A stretch of 34,748 nt of DNA from Nitrosomonas sp. JL21 (GTDB lineage: Bacteria > Pseudomonadota > Gammaproteobacteria > Burkholderiales > Nitrosomonadaceae). Shown here piece after piece: positions 29,126-34,748 of this stretch. The stretch spans positions 1 to 34,748 of the forward strand of contig NZ_QRCB01000005.1 of assembly GCF_009833095.1 (NCBI RefSeq), in the 5' to 3' direction. How positions within the stretch are numbered: the stretch's first letter is position 1; each line of letters starts with the position of its first letter. The notes below the pieces were generated by a model. It was given only the letters and a program-made list of their open reading frames with translations, was not told the origin of the DNA and ran no database searches. Position numbers and translations under genes: made by a program.

Positions 29126-29240
29126 CAATAAACTGTGCGCGTTGAACTGACTTTCCTTTGCCAAATCACCTTCACTAACCTTTCGAGAGCTTCCTTGATA
29201 TATCTTCCTTCCTGCAATCGATCCTCTGTATGGGTTCATA

Positions 29241-29696
29241 TTAATGAGAATCGATGGCATATTTCAATGCCAATTCATAGCCTTTGGCACCCAACCCGCT
29301 GATGACTCCGACTGCGAGATCCGAAAAATAAGAGTGATGGCGAAAAGACTCTCGCGAAAAAATATTCGATAAATGCACTTCGATGAAGGGAAGATTCACA
29401 GCAGCGAGTGCATCGCGCAATGCTATGCTGGTATGCGTATACGCTGCTGGATTGATGATAATAAAATCTGTCCCGTCCTGGGCGGCTTGGTGAATTCTAT
29501 CGATGAGAGCCGATTCGGCATTGTGTTGAAAGAAGTTCACTTTGATATGCGAATCTTCGGCTAATTGAGATAAATTTCTGTTAATATGCTGCAAAGTTTC
29601 ATGACCATAAATTCCCGGTTCACGCATCCCTAACATATTCAAATTAGGACCGTGAAGAATCAGAATATTTTTTACGCTGAATTTGGGAGAGTTCAT
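29241..29696 (-). CDS. aroQ: Type II 3-dehydroquinate dehydratase
   Basis: AroQ removes water from 3-dehydroquinate to give 3-dehydroshikimate in the shikimate pathway. The 151-residue chain matches type II enzymes, which form dodecamers and are unrelated to E. coli AroD. Visible family blocks are [20 protein letters not shown] (flexible lid with the active-site Tyr and Arg nearby), [18 protein letters not shown], and [21 protein letters not shown], which carries the catalytic His. The ATG at 29694-29696 gives a standard N-terminus. It heads the conserved minus-strand order aroQ-accB-accC-prmA. Confidence 0.96.
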   Translation of the reverse strand: MNSPKFSVKNILILHGPNLNMLGMREPGIYGHETLQHINRNLSQLAEDSHIKVNFFQHNAESALIDRIHQAAQDGTDFIIINPAAYTHTSIALRDALAAVNLPFIEVHLSNIFSRESFRHHSYFSDLAVGVISGLGAKGYELALKYAIDSH

Positions 29697-29925
29697 AGGC
29701 GAATTATGAACTCTTGCAATAAAAATGTATAGATTTTTGACGAAATTGACCGAACTTAACCGAAGTTATTCCGAAAATTTTGTGTCTTTAAAACCACACG
29801 ATCTCCTCACTTTCATTTGCTTGTGTAAAAAAGATCCCAAAATCCCGATTTTTCATCACTGATTTTAATATTTGCCGGTTATTACTCAACCCACTATAAT
29901 GGCGAGCCTGATTTTCATTCCATAT
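29697..29925. other. Intergenic region between aroQ and tRNA-Thr
   Basis: No gene is seen in this stretch. It carries the tRNA promoter and should carry the aroQ promoter. Two adjacent ten-base direct copies (ACCGAACTTA and ACCGAAGTTA, 29749-29768) lie about 55 bases upstream of aroQ and could be a binding site. The minus-strand frame at 29788-30009 is an artefact read across the tRNA. Confidence 0.5.
29872..29900 (+). promoter_or_regulatory. Promoter of tRNA-Thr
   Basis: TTGCCG (29872-29877) and a perfect TATAAT (29895-29900) are spaced 17 bases apart, with the tRNA starting 26 bases later. This is a convincing sigma-70 type promoter. Confidence 0.75.
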
Positions 29926-30001
<76 letters not shown>

Positions 30002-30036
30002 AAAAACAAAGACTTATATTAGATACAAAAAGCCTT

Positions 30037-31050
30037 TTACTTCGATTGTGTCAAATTTGTGACATTTAGCATGCCATCCAAGACCCGGGCATGCTGAGCA
30101 AATTGCTCAGGCGCAAGGTGAGCATACCGCCTCACCATCTCAGCAGATTCCCATGCGCCCATTTCCTGAATGACATTCAACGGCACGCCGTTCTGAGTCA
30201 GCCAGCTTGCCCAGGTATGGCGCAAATCATGCCAGCGAAAATCCTTAATACCCGCACGTTTTAACGCCTTATACCAAGCTTTTGTATTCACTTGCGTGAT
30301 TGGCTTGCCCTTGTAACTGAATACTGATCTTGGATGTTTGCCAATCTGCCTAGTCAATACCGCTATTGCCGTCGCATTCAGGGTCACATGAATCGGTTTT
30401 CCTGCTTTGGCCTGATCGCCATGTATCCATGCGACATTGCGTTGCATATCCACTTGCGACCATTCCAGCTTCGTAACGTTTGATCGTCTTAAGCCTGTAG
30501 CCAGTGAAAACGTCACCATATCCGCCAAATGCTGCGGCAATTCTTGAATGAGCATACTTGCTTGTGTTGCACTCAGGTAACGCACGCGCCGCTTTGCTTC
30601 ACGATATAGCTTGATTACAGGAGGTTTATCAATCCACTCCCAATCTAAAGCGGATCGCCGCAAAATCGCACGAATTAGCGCCAGTAAGCGATTCGCTGTT
30701 GCTGGAGTTGATTGCTGACGCTTTAACTCACCAATCTTTGCGATCAGATCCCGAGTCAACTCATCCAGATATTTGCCCCTAAAGAACTGTTGGAGCCAGT
30801 TTATTTTAGCCACATCTTCATGATGTGACTTTTTATGTTGTGTCTCCATTAGCCATTTATAAGCGGCCTCATCCCAAGTTCGCTTTGGCTTATCTCCCAG
30901 CCTTGCAACACGCCAGGATTCCGCTTTCAGCTTATCGTGGAATTCTTGCGCTTGGGTTTTATCTTCAGTTGCAGCAGAGCATCTAACTCGCTCGCCGCTT
31001 GGTGTGGTGAAACTAATCCACCACGTCTTACCACGTTTACAGAGTGACAT
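30037..31050 (-). CDS. Tyrosine recombinase (integrase)
   Basis: This 337-residue phage-type integrase would insert and excise the element at the tRNA-Thr gene. An N-terminal DNA-binding part (about 1-60) and a SAM-like core-binding domain (about 60-150) precede the catalytic domain. The catalytic residues are visible: Arg in LATGLRRSNVTKLEW, the HxxR pair in WHDLRHTWASW, and the nucleophile Tyr in SAEMVRRYAHLAP. A strong ribosome binding site (GAGGAG, 8 bases upstream) supports the ATG at 31050. The start lies 124 bases inside the upstream excisionase-like gene, in another frame. No damage is seen, so the enzyme may be active. Confidence 0.95.
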   Translation of the reverse strand: MSLCKRGKTWWISFTTPSGERVRCSAATEDKTQAQEFHDKLKAESWRVARLGDKPKRTWDEAAYKWLMETQHKKSHHEDVAKINWLQQFFRGKYLDELTRDLIAKIGELKRQQSTPATANRLLALIRAILRRSALDWEWIDKPPVIKLYREAKRRVRYLSATQASMLIQELPQHLADMVTFSLATGLRRSNVTKLEWSQVDMQRNVAWIHGDQAKAGKPIHVTLNATAIAVLTRQIGKHPRSVFSYKGKPITQVNTKAWYKALKRAGIKDFRWHDLRHTWASWLTQNGVPLNVIQEMGAWESAEMVRRYAHLAPEQFAQHARVLDGMLNVTNLTQSK

Positions 31051-31256
31051 AATTGTTTCTCCTCATGTCCCACTTGCAACGCTTGCCGGGTACAAGCATA
31101 TAACGAGCGAATGTGGTCAGCAAGATCATCTTCAATAAATGCCCACCGTTTACCTAATTTTGCACCCGGAATAATTCCCGCTTTAGCGCGACGGCGCACT
31201 TCTTCGGGGTGCAATTTCAAGAATTGGGCAGCTTCACTTAAATTTAGTGTTCTCAT
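30927..31256 (-). CDS. Excisionase-like helix-turn-helix protein
   Basis: The N-terminal half of this 109-residue protein (MRTLNLSEAAQFLKLHPEEV, then RRRAKAGIIPGAKLGKRWAF) is a MerR/Xis-type winged helix-turn-helix (HTH_17). Such proteins bend DNA at attachment sites and steer the integrase toward excision, or act as repressors. The C-terminal 40 residues are encoded in DNA that is also the start of the integrase in another frame. They look basic and poorly structured, so the functional part probably ends near residue 65. Same strand and overlap suggest translational coupling with the integrase. Confidence 0.78.
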   Translation of the reverse strand: MRTLNLSEAAQFLKLHPEEVRRRAKAGIIPGAKLGKRWAFIEDDLADHIRSLYACTRQALQVGHEEKQLCHSVNVVRRGGLVSPHQAASELDALLQLKIKPKRKNSTIS

Positions 31257-31272
31257 GAACTATCCTGCTTAT

Positions 31273-31294
31273 TTATAGAAAAATCTTGCTATAA
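31273..31294. promoter_or_regulatory. Inverted repeat upstream of the excisionase-like gene
   Basis: TTATAG (31273-31278) and CTATAA (31289-31294) lie 17 bases upstream of the start codon. In the same zone AATCTTG (31282-31288) recurs inverted as CAAGATT (31331-31337). They may be sites for the excisionase-like regulator (inference). Confidence 0.3.
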
Positions 31295-31349
31295 CAAAAT
31301 CAAAAATACCGATACAACCGAAATCAGTATCAAGATTGAAACCAGCAAA

Positions 31350-31569
31350 TTAATGATGGCCGCTTGCCCTGGAAATTCTGACTAGCTCATAAGTTTCATG
31401 ATCCATACCGCTTTTAATCCTTTCATCGATCAGCTGAAAACAGTTCAGCATGCTCATTTTCATTCTGTTCCAGCAAGACTTCATTGAACGTATGCATCCT
31501 CAATACCGGATCATCCTGTGACAGAACAATGCCGTGCTCTGATGAGTATCTAACTTGTCGGCACTCATG
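31350..31569 (-). pseudogene. TraM-like conjugation protein remnant, frameshifted
   Basis: A minus-strand frame beginning after a TAA (31570-31572) encodes SSEHGIVLSQDDPVLRMHT and FNEVLLEQNENEHAELF. It resembles the N-terminus of RP4-type TraM ('KHG..L..DDPIL.L.TIN..LL'). At a run of four T's (31437-31440, + strand AAAA) the frame breaks into a stop. Dropping one T restores ELFQLIDERIKSGMDHETYE through to a TAA at 31350-31352. No start codon is in place. It follows a collapsed traL, in the same order as RP4 Tra1. The TraM assignment rests on a short block recalled from memory. The frameshift is directly visible. Confidence 0.55.
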
Positions 31570-31639
31570 TTAAAACCGCAGCCACATTTTCGATGTTGGT
31601 AAAAAGCTGTCTGCGAATAATCGCCAACCTTTGGCAACT

Positions 31640-31720
31640 TCATGTTGTAGCTAACGTGAATGATATAAACGACTTTTCTACCTCACCCCTTCCTTGCAGA
31701 ATCATATGTATTTTAGCCAT
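31640..31720 (-). pseudogene. TraL-like P-loop ATPase, truncated to 26 codons
   Basis: The frame MAKIHMILQGRGEVEKSFIS is the start of RP4-type TraL (a ParA-like ATPase normally near 240 residues, beginning MAKIHMVLQGKGGVGKS). It stops at TGA (31640-31642) after only 26 codons. The Walker A loop is itself damaged: GKGGVGKS has become GRGEVEKS, so nucleotide binding would be lost. The start codon overlaps the traK stop as TGATG, preserving the original coupled arrangement. The rest of the gene is deleted. Confidence 0.75.
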
Positions 31721-32043
31721 CAGATCAGATCCTCTTTTTTAATTGCAGAATTAAAACGAAATCCTTCATGACCATTCCCAGCTGATTTTCTTTGATGAAT
31801 GCACGGATGTCGCTTTCTGTCCTCACCAATATGTCGATTGACCAGTGTTCTGAACCATTGATATGAACATTTGATTTTTCCTTCCTGATGCAAAATGTTC
31901 CAGATTTGCCGCATCGTCCAACCATCCTGTAATGCCTGCTCAATTTCCGGTTTCAACGCAATGAACGCCGGCAAAAATTGCTTACCGATACTTTTGTTTT
32001 TATCCGCGTAAAGTGCGATTCGTTCTGATAAAGATTTAGTCAT
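31720..32043 (-). CDS. traK: TraK-family oriT-binding protein
   Basis: In RP4, TraK binds and wraps the oriT region beside nic and raises transfer efficiency. This protein of about 107 residues starts at the ATG 32041-32043 (MTKSLSERIALYADKNKS), not at the upstream GTG/ATT region. It shows the TraK-family core AFIALKPEIEQALQDGW and then IWNILHQEGKIKCSYQWF, followed by VNRHI. The C-terminal 35 residues are basic and unconserved. It is transcribed away from oriT, opposite to traJ-traI, as in RP4. A good promoter (TTGCAA-17-TATGAT) lies upstream in the oriT region. The gene looks intact, unlike traL and traM behind it. Confidence 0.82.
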   Translation of the reverse strand: MTKSLSERIALYADKNKSIGKQFLPAFIALKPEIEQALQDGWTMRQIWNILHQEGKIKCSYQWFRTLVNRHIGEDRKRHPCIHQRKSAGNGHEGFRFNSAIKKEDLI

Positions 32044-32290
32044 CACAAAAATAGTTATCTTGGCGTCCAAATAGATTTCTGCTTTTTTGCTTTACTTTCG
32101 GTTTCTTTTTGTTATTTTCAGTTTATTTGAATTTTTTATATTTTCTAATTTGTTACCAAGTAATTGTTATTTTTATTGAATAAAGCTTCTTTCAAGTGCT
32201 TTTAACCTATTTGATATTTATCATATAACGAAAATAATATATTTGCAAACATCGATTATAATGATAATATCCTTCTTGAAACTCACACAA
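32044..32290. other. Very AT-rich TraK-side arm of oriT
   Basis: These roughly 250 bases between traK and nic are markedly AT-rich, with many A/T runs that favour bent DNA. In RP4 the matching interval is where TraK binds and wraps oriT. No gene is seen in it. Confidence 0.6.
32220..32248 (-). promoter_or_regulatory. Putative traK promoter
   Basis: On the minus strand TTGCAA (32248-32243) and TATGAT (32225-32220) are spaced exactly 17 bases apart, facing traK. The leader would be about 170 bases long. Confidence 0.5.
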
Positions 32291-32304
32291 CCGGGCAAGA
32301 TATG
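32276..32304 (+). promoter_or_regulatory. Possible traJ promoter overlapping nic
   Basis: TTGAAA (32276-32281) is followed after 17-18 bases by GATATG/ATATGT, a weak -10 match. If used, relaxosome binding at nic would repress the relaxase genes. Tentative. Confidence 0.3.
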
Positions 32305-32323
32305 TGGAGATGGCCATCTCCAC
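32304..32323. repeat. Perfect 20-bp palindrome inside oriT
   Basis: GTGGAGATGG at 32304-32313 is followed at once by its exact complement CCATCTCCAC (32314-32323). It begins 8 bases from the nick and replaces the longer imperfect GTGAAG...CTTCAC repeat at this place in RP4. It is probably a TraJ-binding or strand-termination hairpin. Confidence 0.75.
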
Positions 32324-32335
32324 TGCAACTTATTC

Positions 32336-32346
32336 GCACAATGTGC
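32336..32346. other. Conserved mini-hairpin in the traJ leader
   Basis: GCAC (32336-32339) and GTGC (32343-32346) flank AAT. RP4 has a slightly longer hairpin at the same place (GCACC/GGTGC), so the structure is conserved while the loop differs. Confidence 0.5.
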
Positions 32347-32380
32347 TCAACGTTAATCTTGCTCTTCGAGGAAAACTGAA

Positions 32381-32749
32381 ATGAATGTCAAAAAAAGCTC
32401 TAAAACAATTTGTAAAGAGAGAAGAGGTAAGAAGCTCAGGGTTCCTGTTTTGCCAATCGAGGAAGCTGAAATAAAGACTAAGGCGCAGGATGTTGGGTTA
32501 ACCGTTGCCCAATACCTGCGCAACCTGGGTCTGGGCTATCAAGTACCCAGTGTTATAGATAACCGGCAAGTGGATGCGTTGTTAAAAATCAATGGGGATC
32601 TTGGCAGACTGGGTGGATTGATCAAGCTTTGGCTTACCAATGACAAGCGCACTAAATTGATTGGTAAGTCAGAATTGCATTTAACTTTAAACAACATCCG
32701 AAATACCCAAAACACGATGTTGGATGTCATTATGAAGCTTAAAAAATAG
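32381..32749 (+). CDS. traJ: TraJ/MobC relaxosome accessory protein
   Basis: TraJ binds oriT near nic and brings in the TraI relaxase. The 122-residue protein shows the family core: RVPVLPIEEAEIKTKAQDVG (ribbon-helix-helix-like N-terminal part), LTVAQYLRNLGLGY, and the most conserved block KINGDLGRLGGLIKLWLTND, almost identical to RP4 TraJ (ARINGDLGRLGGLLKLWLTDD). GAGG 9 bases before the ATG is the ribosome binding site, embedded in the conserved oriT leader. It is followed 40 bases later by the relaxase gene. The gene is intact. Confidence 0.92.
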   Translation: MNVKKSSKTICKERRGKKLRVPVLPIEEAEIKTKAQDVGLTVAQYLRNLGLGYQVPSVIDNRQVDALLKINGDLGRLGGLIKLWLTNDKRTKLIGKSELHLTLNNIRNTQNTMLDVIMKLKK

Positions 32750-32789
32750 CTTTCGGAATAGTCATTTTTACTTAAGCAGCTTAAATACG

Positions 32790-34433
32790 ATGATCGCCAA
32801 AATCATACCCATCAAATCAATACGCAAAAGCAGTTTCTCTGCCTTGGTGCAGTATCTGACCAATCCACAAGGTAAAAGCGAGCGCGTCGGCCAGATTTCG
32901 GTTGCAAACTGCTATACAGACGAGTTACCTGCTGCCGTGCTTGAAATCCAGAACACACAAGAAATGAATAAGCGCGCCAGATCAGATAAAATCTGCCATC
33001 TGGTACTGAGTTTCCCGCAAGGGGAACGTTTGTCCCTTGAGAGTCTTAATACCATTGAAGCGCGATTTTGTGATGCGTTGGGATTTCAAGATCATCAGCG
33101 CGTGAGCGTCATCCATGACGATACCGATTATCTACACGTGCATATTGCCATCAACAAGATACATCCCAGGCGTCTTACCATACACAATCCCTATTATGAC
33201 TATAAGATCGTCGCCCGAGTCTGTGAACAGATCGAACAGGAATATGGTTTAACCATTGTCAATCATGAAACCGTGAAGGATGAAGCATCCAGAATAGCGC
33301 AGGACATTGAAGCCAGAACAGGAGTGGAAAGTCTGCTTGGCTGGATCAAGCGTGAGGTACTCGGTGAAATCATACAAGCTGATAATTGGCAGGCGCTGCA
33401 TGGGATACTTAAAGATCATGGCCTTGAACTTAAAGAACGAGGCAATGGCTTTATCATAGTTGCCAACAATGGCCTAGCTGTTAAAGCAAGCTCAGTTGAT
33501 CGATCTTTGTCGAAAGGGAATCTGACTCAGAGACTGGGTGCTTTTGTACCTAATGAATTTACTTCAGTACGACGCAATGTGAGGAAGGTTAATCGGCAAT
33601 TCCAACCACGGCCATTACAAACCCGTATTGATACTTCCAAGCTGTATGCGCGATACCAGGAAGAGCAGAAAAATCTATCTCAGCAACGCTCAACGCAATG
33701 GGCTAGGTTGCGACATACGCGCGATCAACTCATCGAGCGTGCAAAACGAGAAGCAGCACTCAAACGCGGCATTATCAAGAATATTCAGGCAGGGAGATTA
33801 GCCAAAAAAGCGCTGTACGCCACCGCGCATCAGCAATTCAAAACCTCGATAGAAGTTATCAACAATGATTATCGGAACGCTTATCAGCAGTCTAAGACCC
33901 GCCATTGCCGGAGGGCATGGCTGGACTGGCTGACCTTTGAAGCCAAGCTTGGTAACGCTGAAGCCCTGGCCGTGTTGCGATCCAGAAGAACCAGTCAATT
34001 CAAGGGCAATCAGGTGTCGGCCAAGCAAAGCAATAATGGCTCCGGTGCTAATAGCCACTTTAGGGGTGGTTTCATAAAAGACAGTTCTGTTGAATCAATC
34101 ACCAAAATCGGCACAGTCAATTGTCGAGCAGGATCAACCACTATTCGCGATGACGGTGAGCGATTAATCGTGTTGCCGGATACATCACCTGATGCCTTGA
34201 GAGATATTTTGATCGTTGCCATGAAGAAATACGGCAGCCACTTGGCAATCAATGGAACCGAGTCGTTTCGCGTTCAGATCGCAGAAGTGGCCGCGCAAAA
34301 CCACATGCGCGTGACTTTTAATGACGAGCGGCTTGAACAGTACCGACAGCAGTTAATGAAGCATCACAGGATCAATAGCGCGCAATCAATAGGTCGGCAA
34401 CGATCCATTTCAACACCCAGAAGGAGCCTTTAA
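32790..34433 (+). CDS. traI: TraI-type (MOBP) conjugative relaxase, short form
   Basis: The relaxase nicks oriT and stays covalently bound to the 5' end during transfer. All three MOBP motifs are visible: Tyr22 in ALVQYLTNPQGK (nucleophile, same residue number as RP4), the Ser of CHLVLSFPQGE (motif II), and the histidines of YLHVHIAINKIHP (motif III, metal binding). Similarity to RP4 TraI continues through GVESLLGWIKREVL, LKERGNGFI, RIDTSKLYARYQEEQ, RAWLDWLTFEAKLGN and IRDDGERL. The protein ends at 547 residues, whereas RP4 TraI has 732, so the C-terminal part is missing. The relaxase half is complete. The stop overlaps the next start (TAATG) with AAGGAG upstream. Confidence 0.95.
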   Translation: MIAKIIPIKSIRKSSFSALVQYLTNPQGKSERVGQISVANCYTDELPAAVLEIQNTQEMNKRARSDKICHLVLSFPQGERLSLESLNTIEARFCDALGFQDHQRVSVIHDDTDYLHVHIAINKIHPRRLTIHNPYYDYKIVARVCEQIEQEYGLTIVNHETVKDEASRIAQDIEARTGVESLLGWIKREVLGEIIQADNWQALHGILKDHGLELKERGNGFIIVANNGLAVKASSVDRSLSKGNLTQRLGAFVPNEFTSVRRNVRKVNRQFQPRPLQTRIDTSKLYARYQEEQKNLSQQRSTQWARLRHTRDQLIERAKREAALKRGIIKNIQAGRLAKKALYATAHQQFKTSIEVINNDYRNAYQQSKTRHCRRAWLDWLTFEAKLGNAEALAVLRSRRTSQFKGNQVSAKQSNNGSGANSHFRGGFIKDSSVESITKIGTVNCRAGSTTIRDDGERLIVLPDTSPDALRDILIVAMKKYGSHLAINGTESFRVQIAEVAAQNHMRVTFNDERLEQYRQQLMKHHRINSAQSIGRQRSISTPRRSL

Positions 34434-34677
34434 TGAATAAGAATAGCTTCTTATCTCAAAACAATAGGAATGCTAAGAAGGATAGGTTCATTGTCGACTA
34501 TTATTATCCGTTGTGTATCTGATCGGAGGATTGTAGGTAGCTACCCAGTATTTCGCGTACAAATTCGATTATCAGCCGCAATTAGGTACACATCTTTTTC
34601 ATATTTATGAACCCTGGGCAATTCTGCTATGGGCCAATAAATGGTATGGCCTGTATCCGGGGATCATCGATCTGTCA
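34433..34677 (+). pseudogene. VirD4/TraG-type coupling protein, broken N-terminal fragment
   Basis: A start overlapping the traI stop, with AAGGAG ahead, opens MNKNSFLSQNNRNAKKDRFI but ends at TGA 34520-34522. In the neighbouring frame the DNA continues as LLLSVVYLIGG, then a TAG (34534-34536), then VATQYFAYKFDYQPQLG, ILLWANKWYGLYPG and IIDL. This is the N-terminal membrane segment and periplasmic loop of a TraG/VirD4 coupling protein, the next gene after traI in RP4-like systems. One frameshift near 34490-34500 and one nonsense codon (probably Trp to stop) disable it. It then runs into the GGGGTTTT tract, and the ATPase domain is not in the window. Confidence 0.7.
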
Positions 34678-34748
34678 GGGGGTTTTGGGGTTTTGGGGTT
34701 TTGGGGTTTTGGGGTTTTGGGGTTTTGGGGTTTTGGGGTTTTGGGGTT
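34678..34748 (+). repeat. (GGGGTTTT)n octanucleotide tract at the window edge
   Basis: After one extra G at 34678, eight complete GGGGTTTT units and a partial ninth fill 34679-34748 without a mismatch, and the tract is cut by the window end. G-runs of four at regular spacing can form G-quadruplexes on the plus strand. The unit is the same as ciliate (Oxytricha-type) telomere repeats. Here it follows the broken coupling-protein gene and stays open in that frame (G-F-G-V-L-G-F-W). Whether it is genuine or an assembly artefact cannot be told from the sequence. Confidence 0.9.

Larger units (their letters stand above)
32288..32371. other. oriT: Origin of transfer (oriT), RP4/IncP type
   Basis: On the minus strand the sequence ATATCTTG|CCCGG (32303-32291) matches the RP4 nic region CTATCCTG|CCCGG with one change in the core (C to T). 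The nick would fall between 32296 and 32295. On the plus strand the order GGGCA-GATA-GTG.AG, a hairpin, CTTATTCGCAC (32329-32339), GTGCTCAACG (32343-32352) and AATCTTGCTCTTCGAGG (32355-32371) parallels the RP4 oriT-traJ interval block by block as I recall it. The flanking genes (traK on one side, traJ-traI on the other) confirm the identity. It is the site where the TraI relaxase would cut one strand and attach to it. Confidence 0.85.

Overview
The window looks like a betaproteobacterial chromosome segment, most probably from a Nitrosomonas-like ammonia oxidiser. This placement is inferred from the gene order aroQ-accB-accC-prmA plus a DUF3426 zinc-ribbon gene, the eight-haem c-type cytochrome, and the glycogen locus with GH57 enzymes. 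No marker gene such as 16S rRNA is present to prove it.

Positions 1-4500 are accessory DNA. They hold the 3' end of a GH38-like alpha-mannosidase, an exported sulfatase, a 0.7 kb gene-free stretch with a perfect 28-bp palindrome, and a Tat-exported beta-helix gene interrupted by an in-frame TGA. Positions 4500-17500 hold an eight-haem cytochrome with HEAT and TPR repeats, then a glycogen locus. In that locus glgB diverges from glgC, two different GH57 enzymes, pgi and glgA. Together these genes convert fructose-6-P/glucose-6-P to ADP-glucose, then to linear glucan, then to branched glycogen, and remodel it. No glgP or glgX is in view.

Positions 17500-21470 are patchy: a hicAB toxin-antitoxin pair, a decayed BTAD regulator fragment, a six-repeat FG-GAP/RTX protein with an eroded 5' end, a small exported protein, and on the other strand a scrap of a second FG-GAP gene. 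Positions 21470-29700 are core metabolism, all on the minus strand: metH, a DUF3426 gene, prmA, accC, accB and aroQ.

A tRNA-Thr(CGU) gene at 29926-30001 marks the edge of an integrated mobile element. The tyrosine integrase ends 35 bp from the tRNA 3' end and is overlapped by an excisionase-like gene. Beyond it lies the RP4 (IncP) Tra1 core in its original order: traM'-traL'-traK on the minus strand, an oriT with a recognisable RP4-type nic site, and traJ-traI on the plus strand, followed by the start of a VirD4/TraG coupling-protein gene. The DNA-processing part (oriT, traK, traJ, traI) is intact. traL, traM and traG carry stops, frameshifts or deletions, so the element is probably mobilisable with help from another plasmid but not self-transmissible. 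The window ends inside a (GGGGTTTT)n tract that replaces the rest of the coupling-protein gene. It is either a real octanucleotide repeat or an assembly edge.
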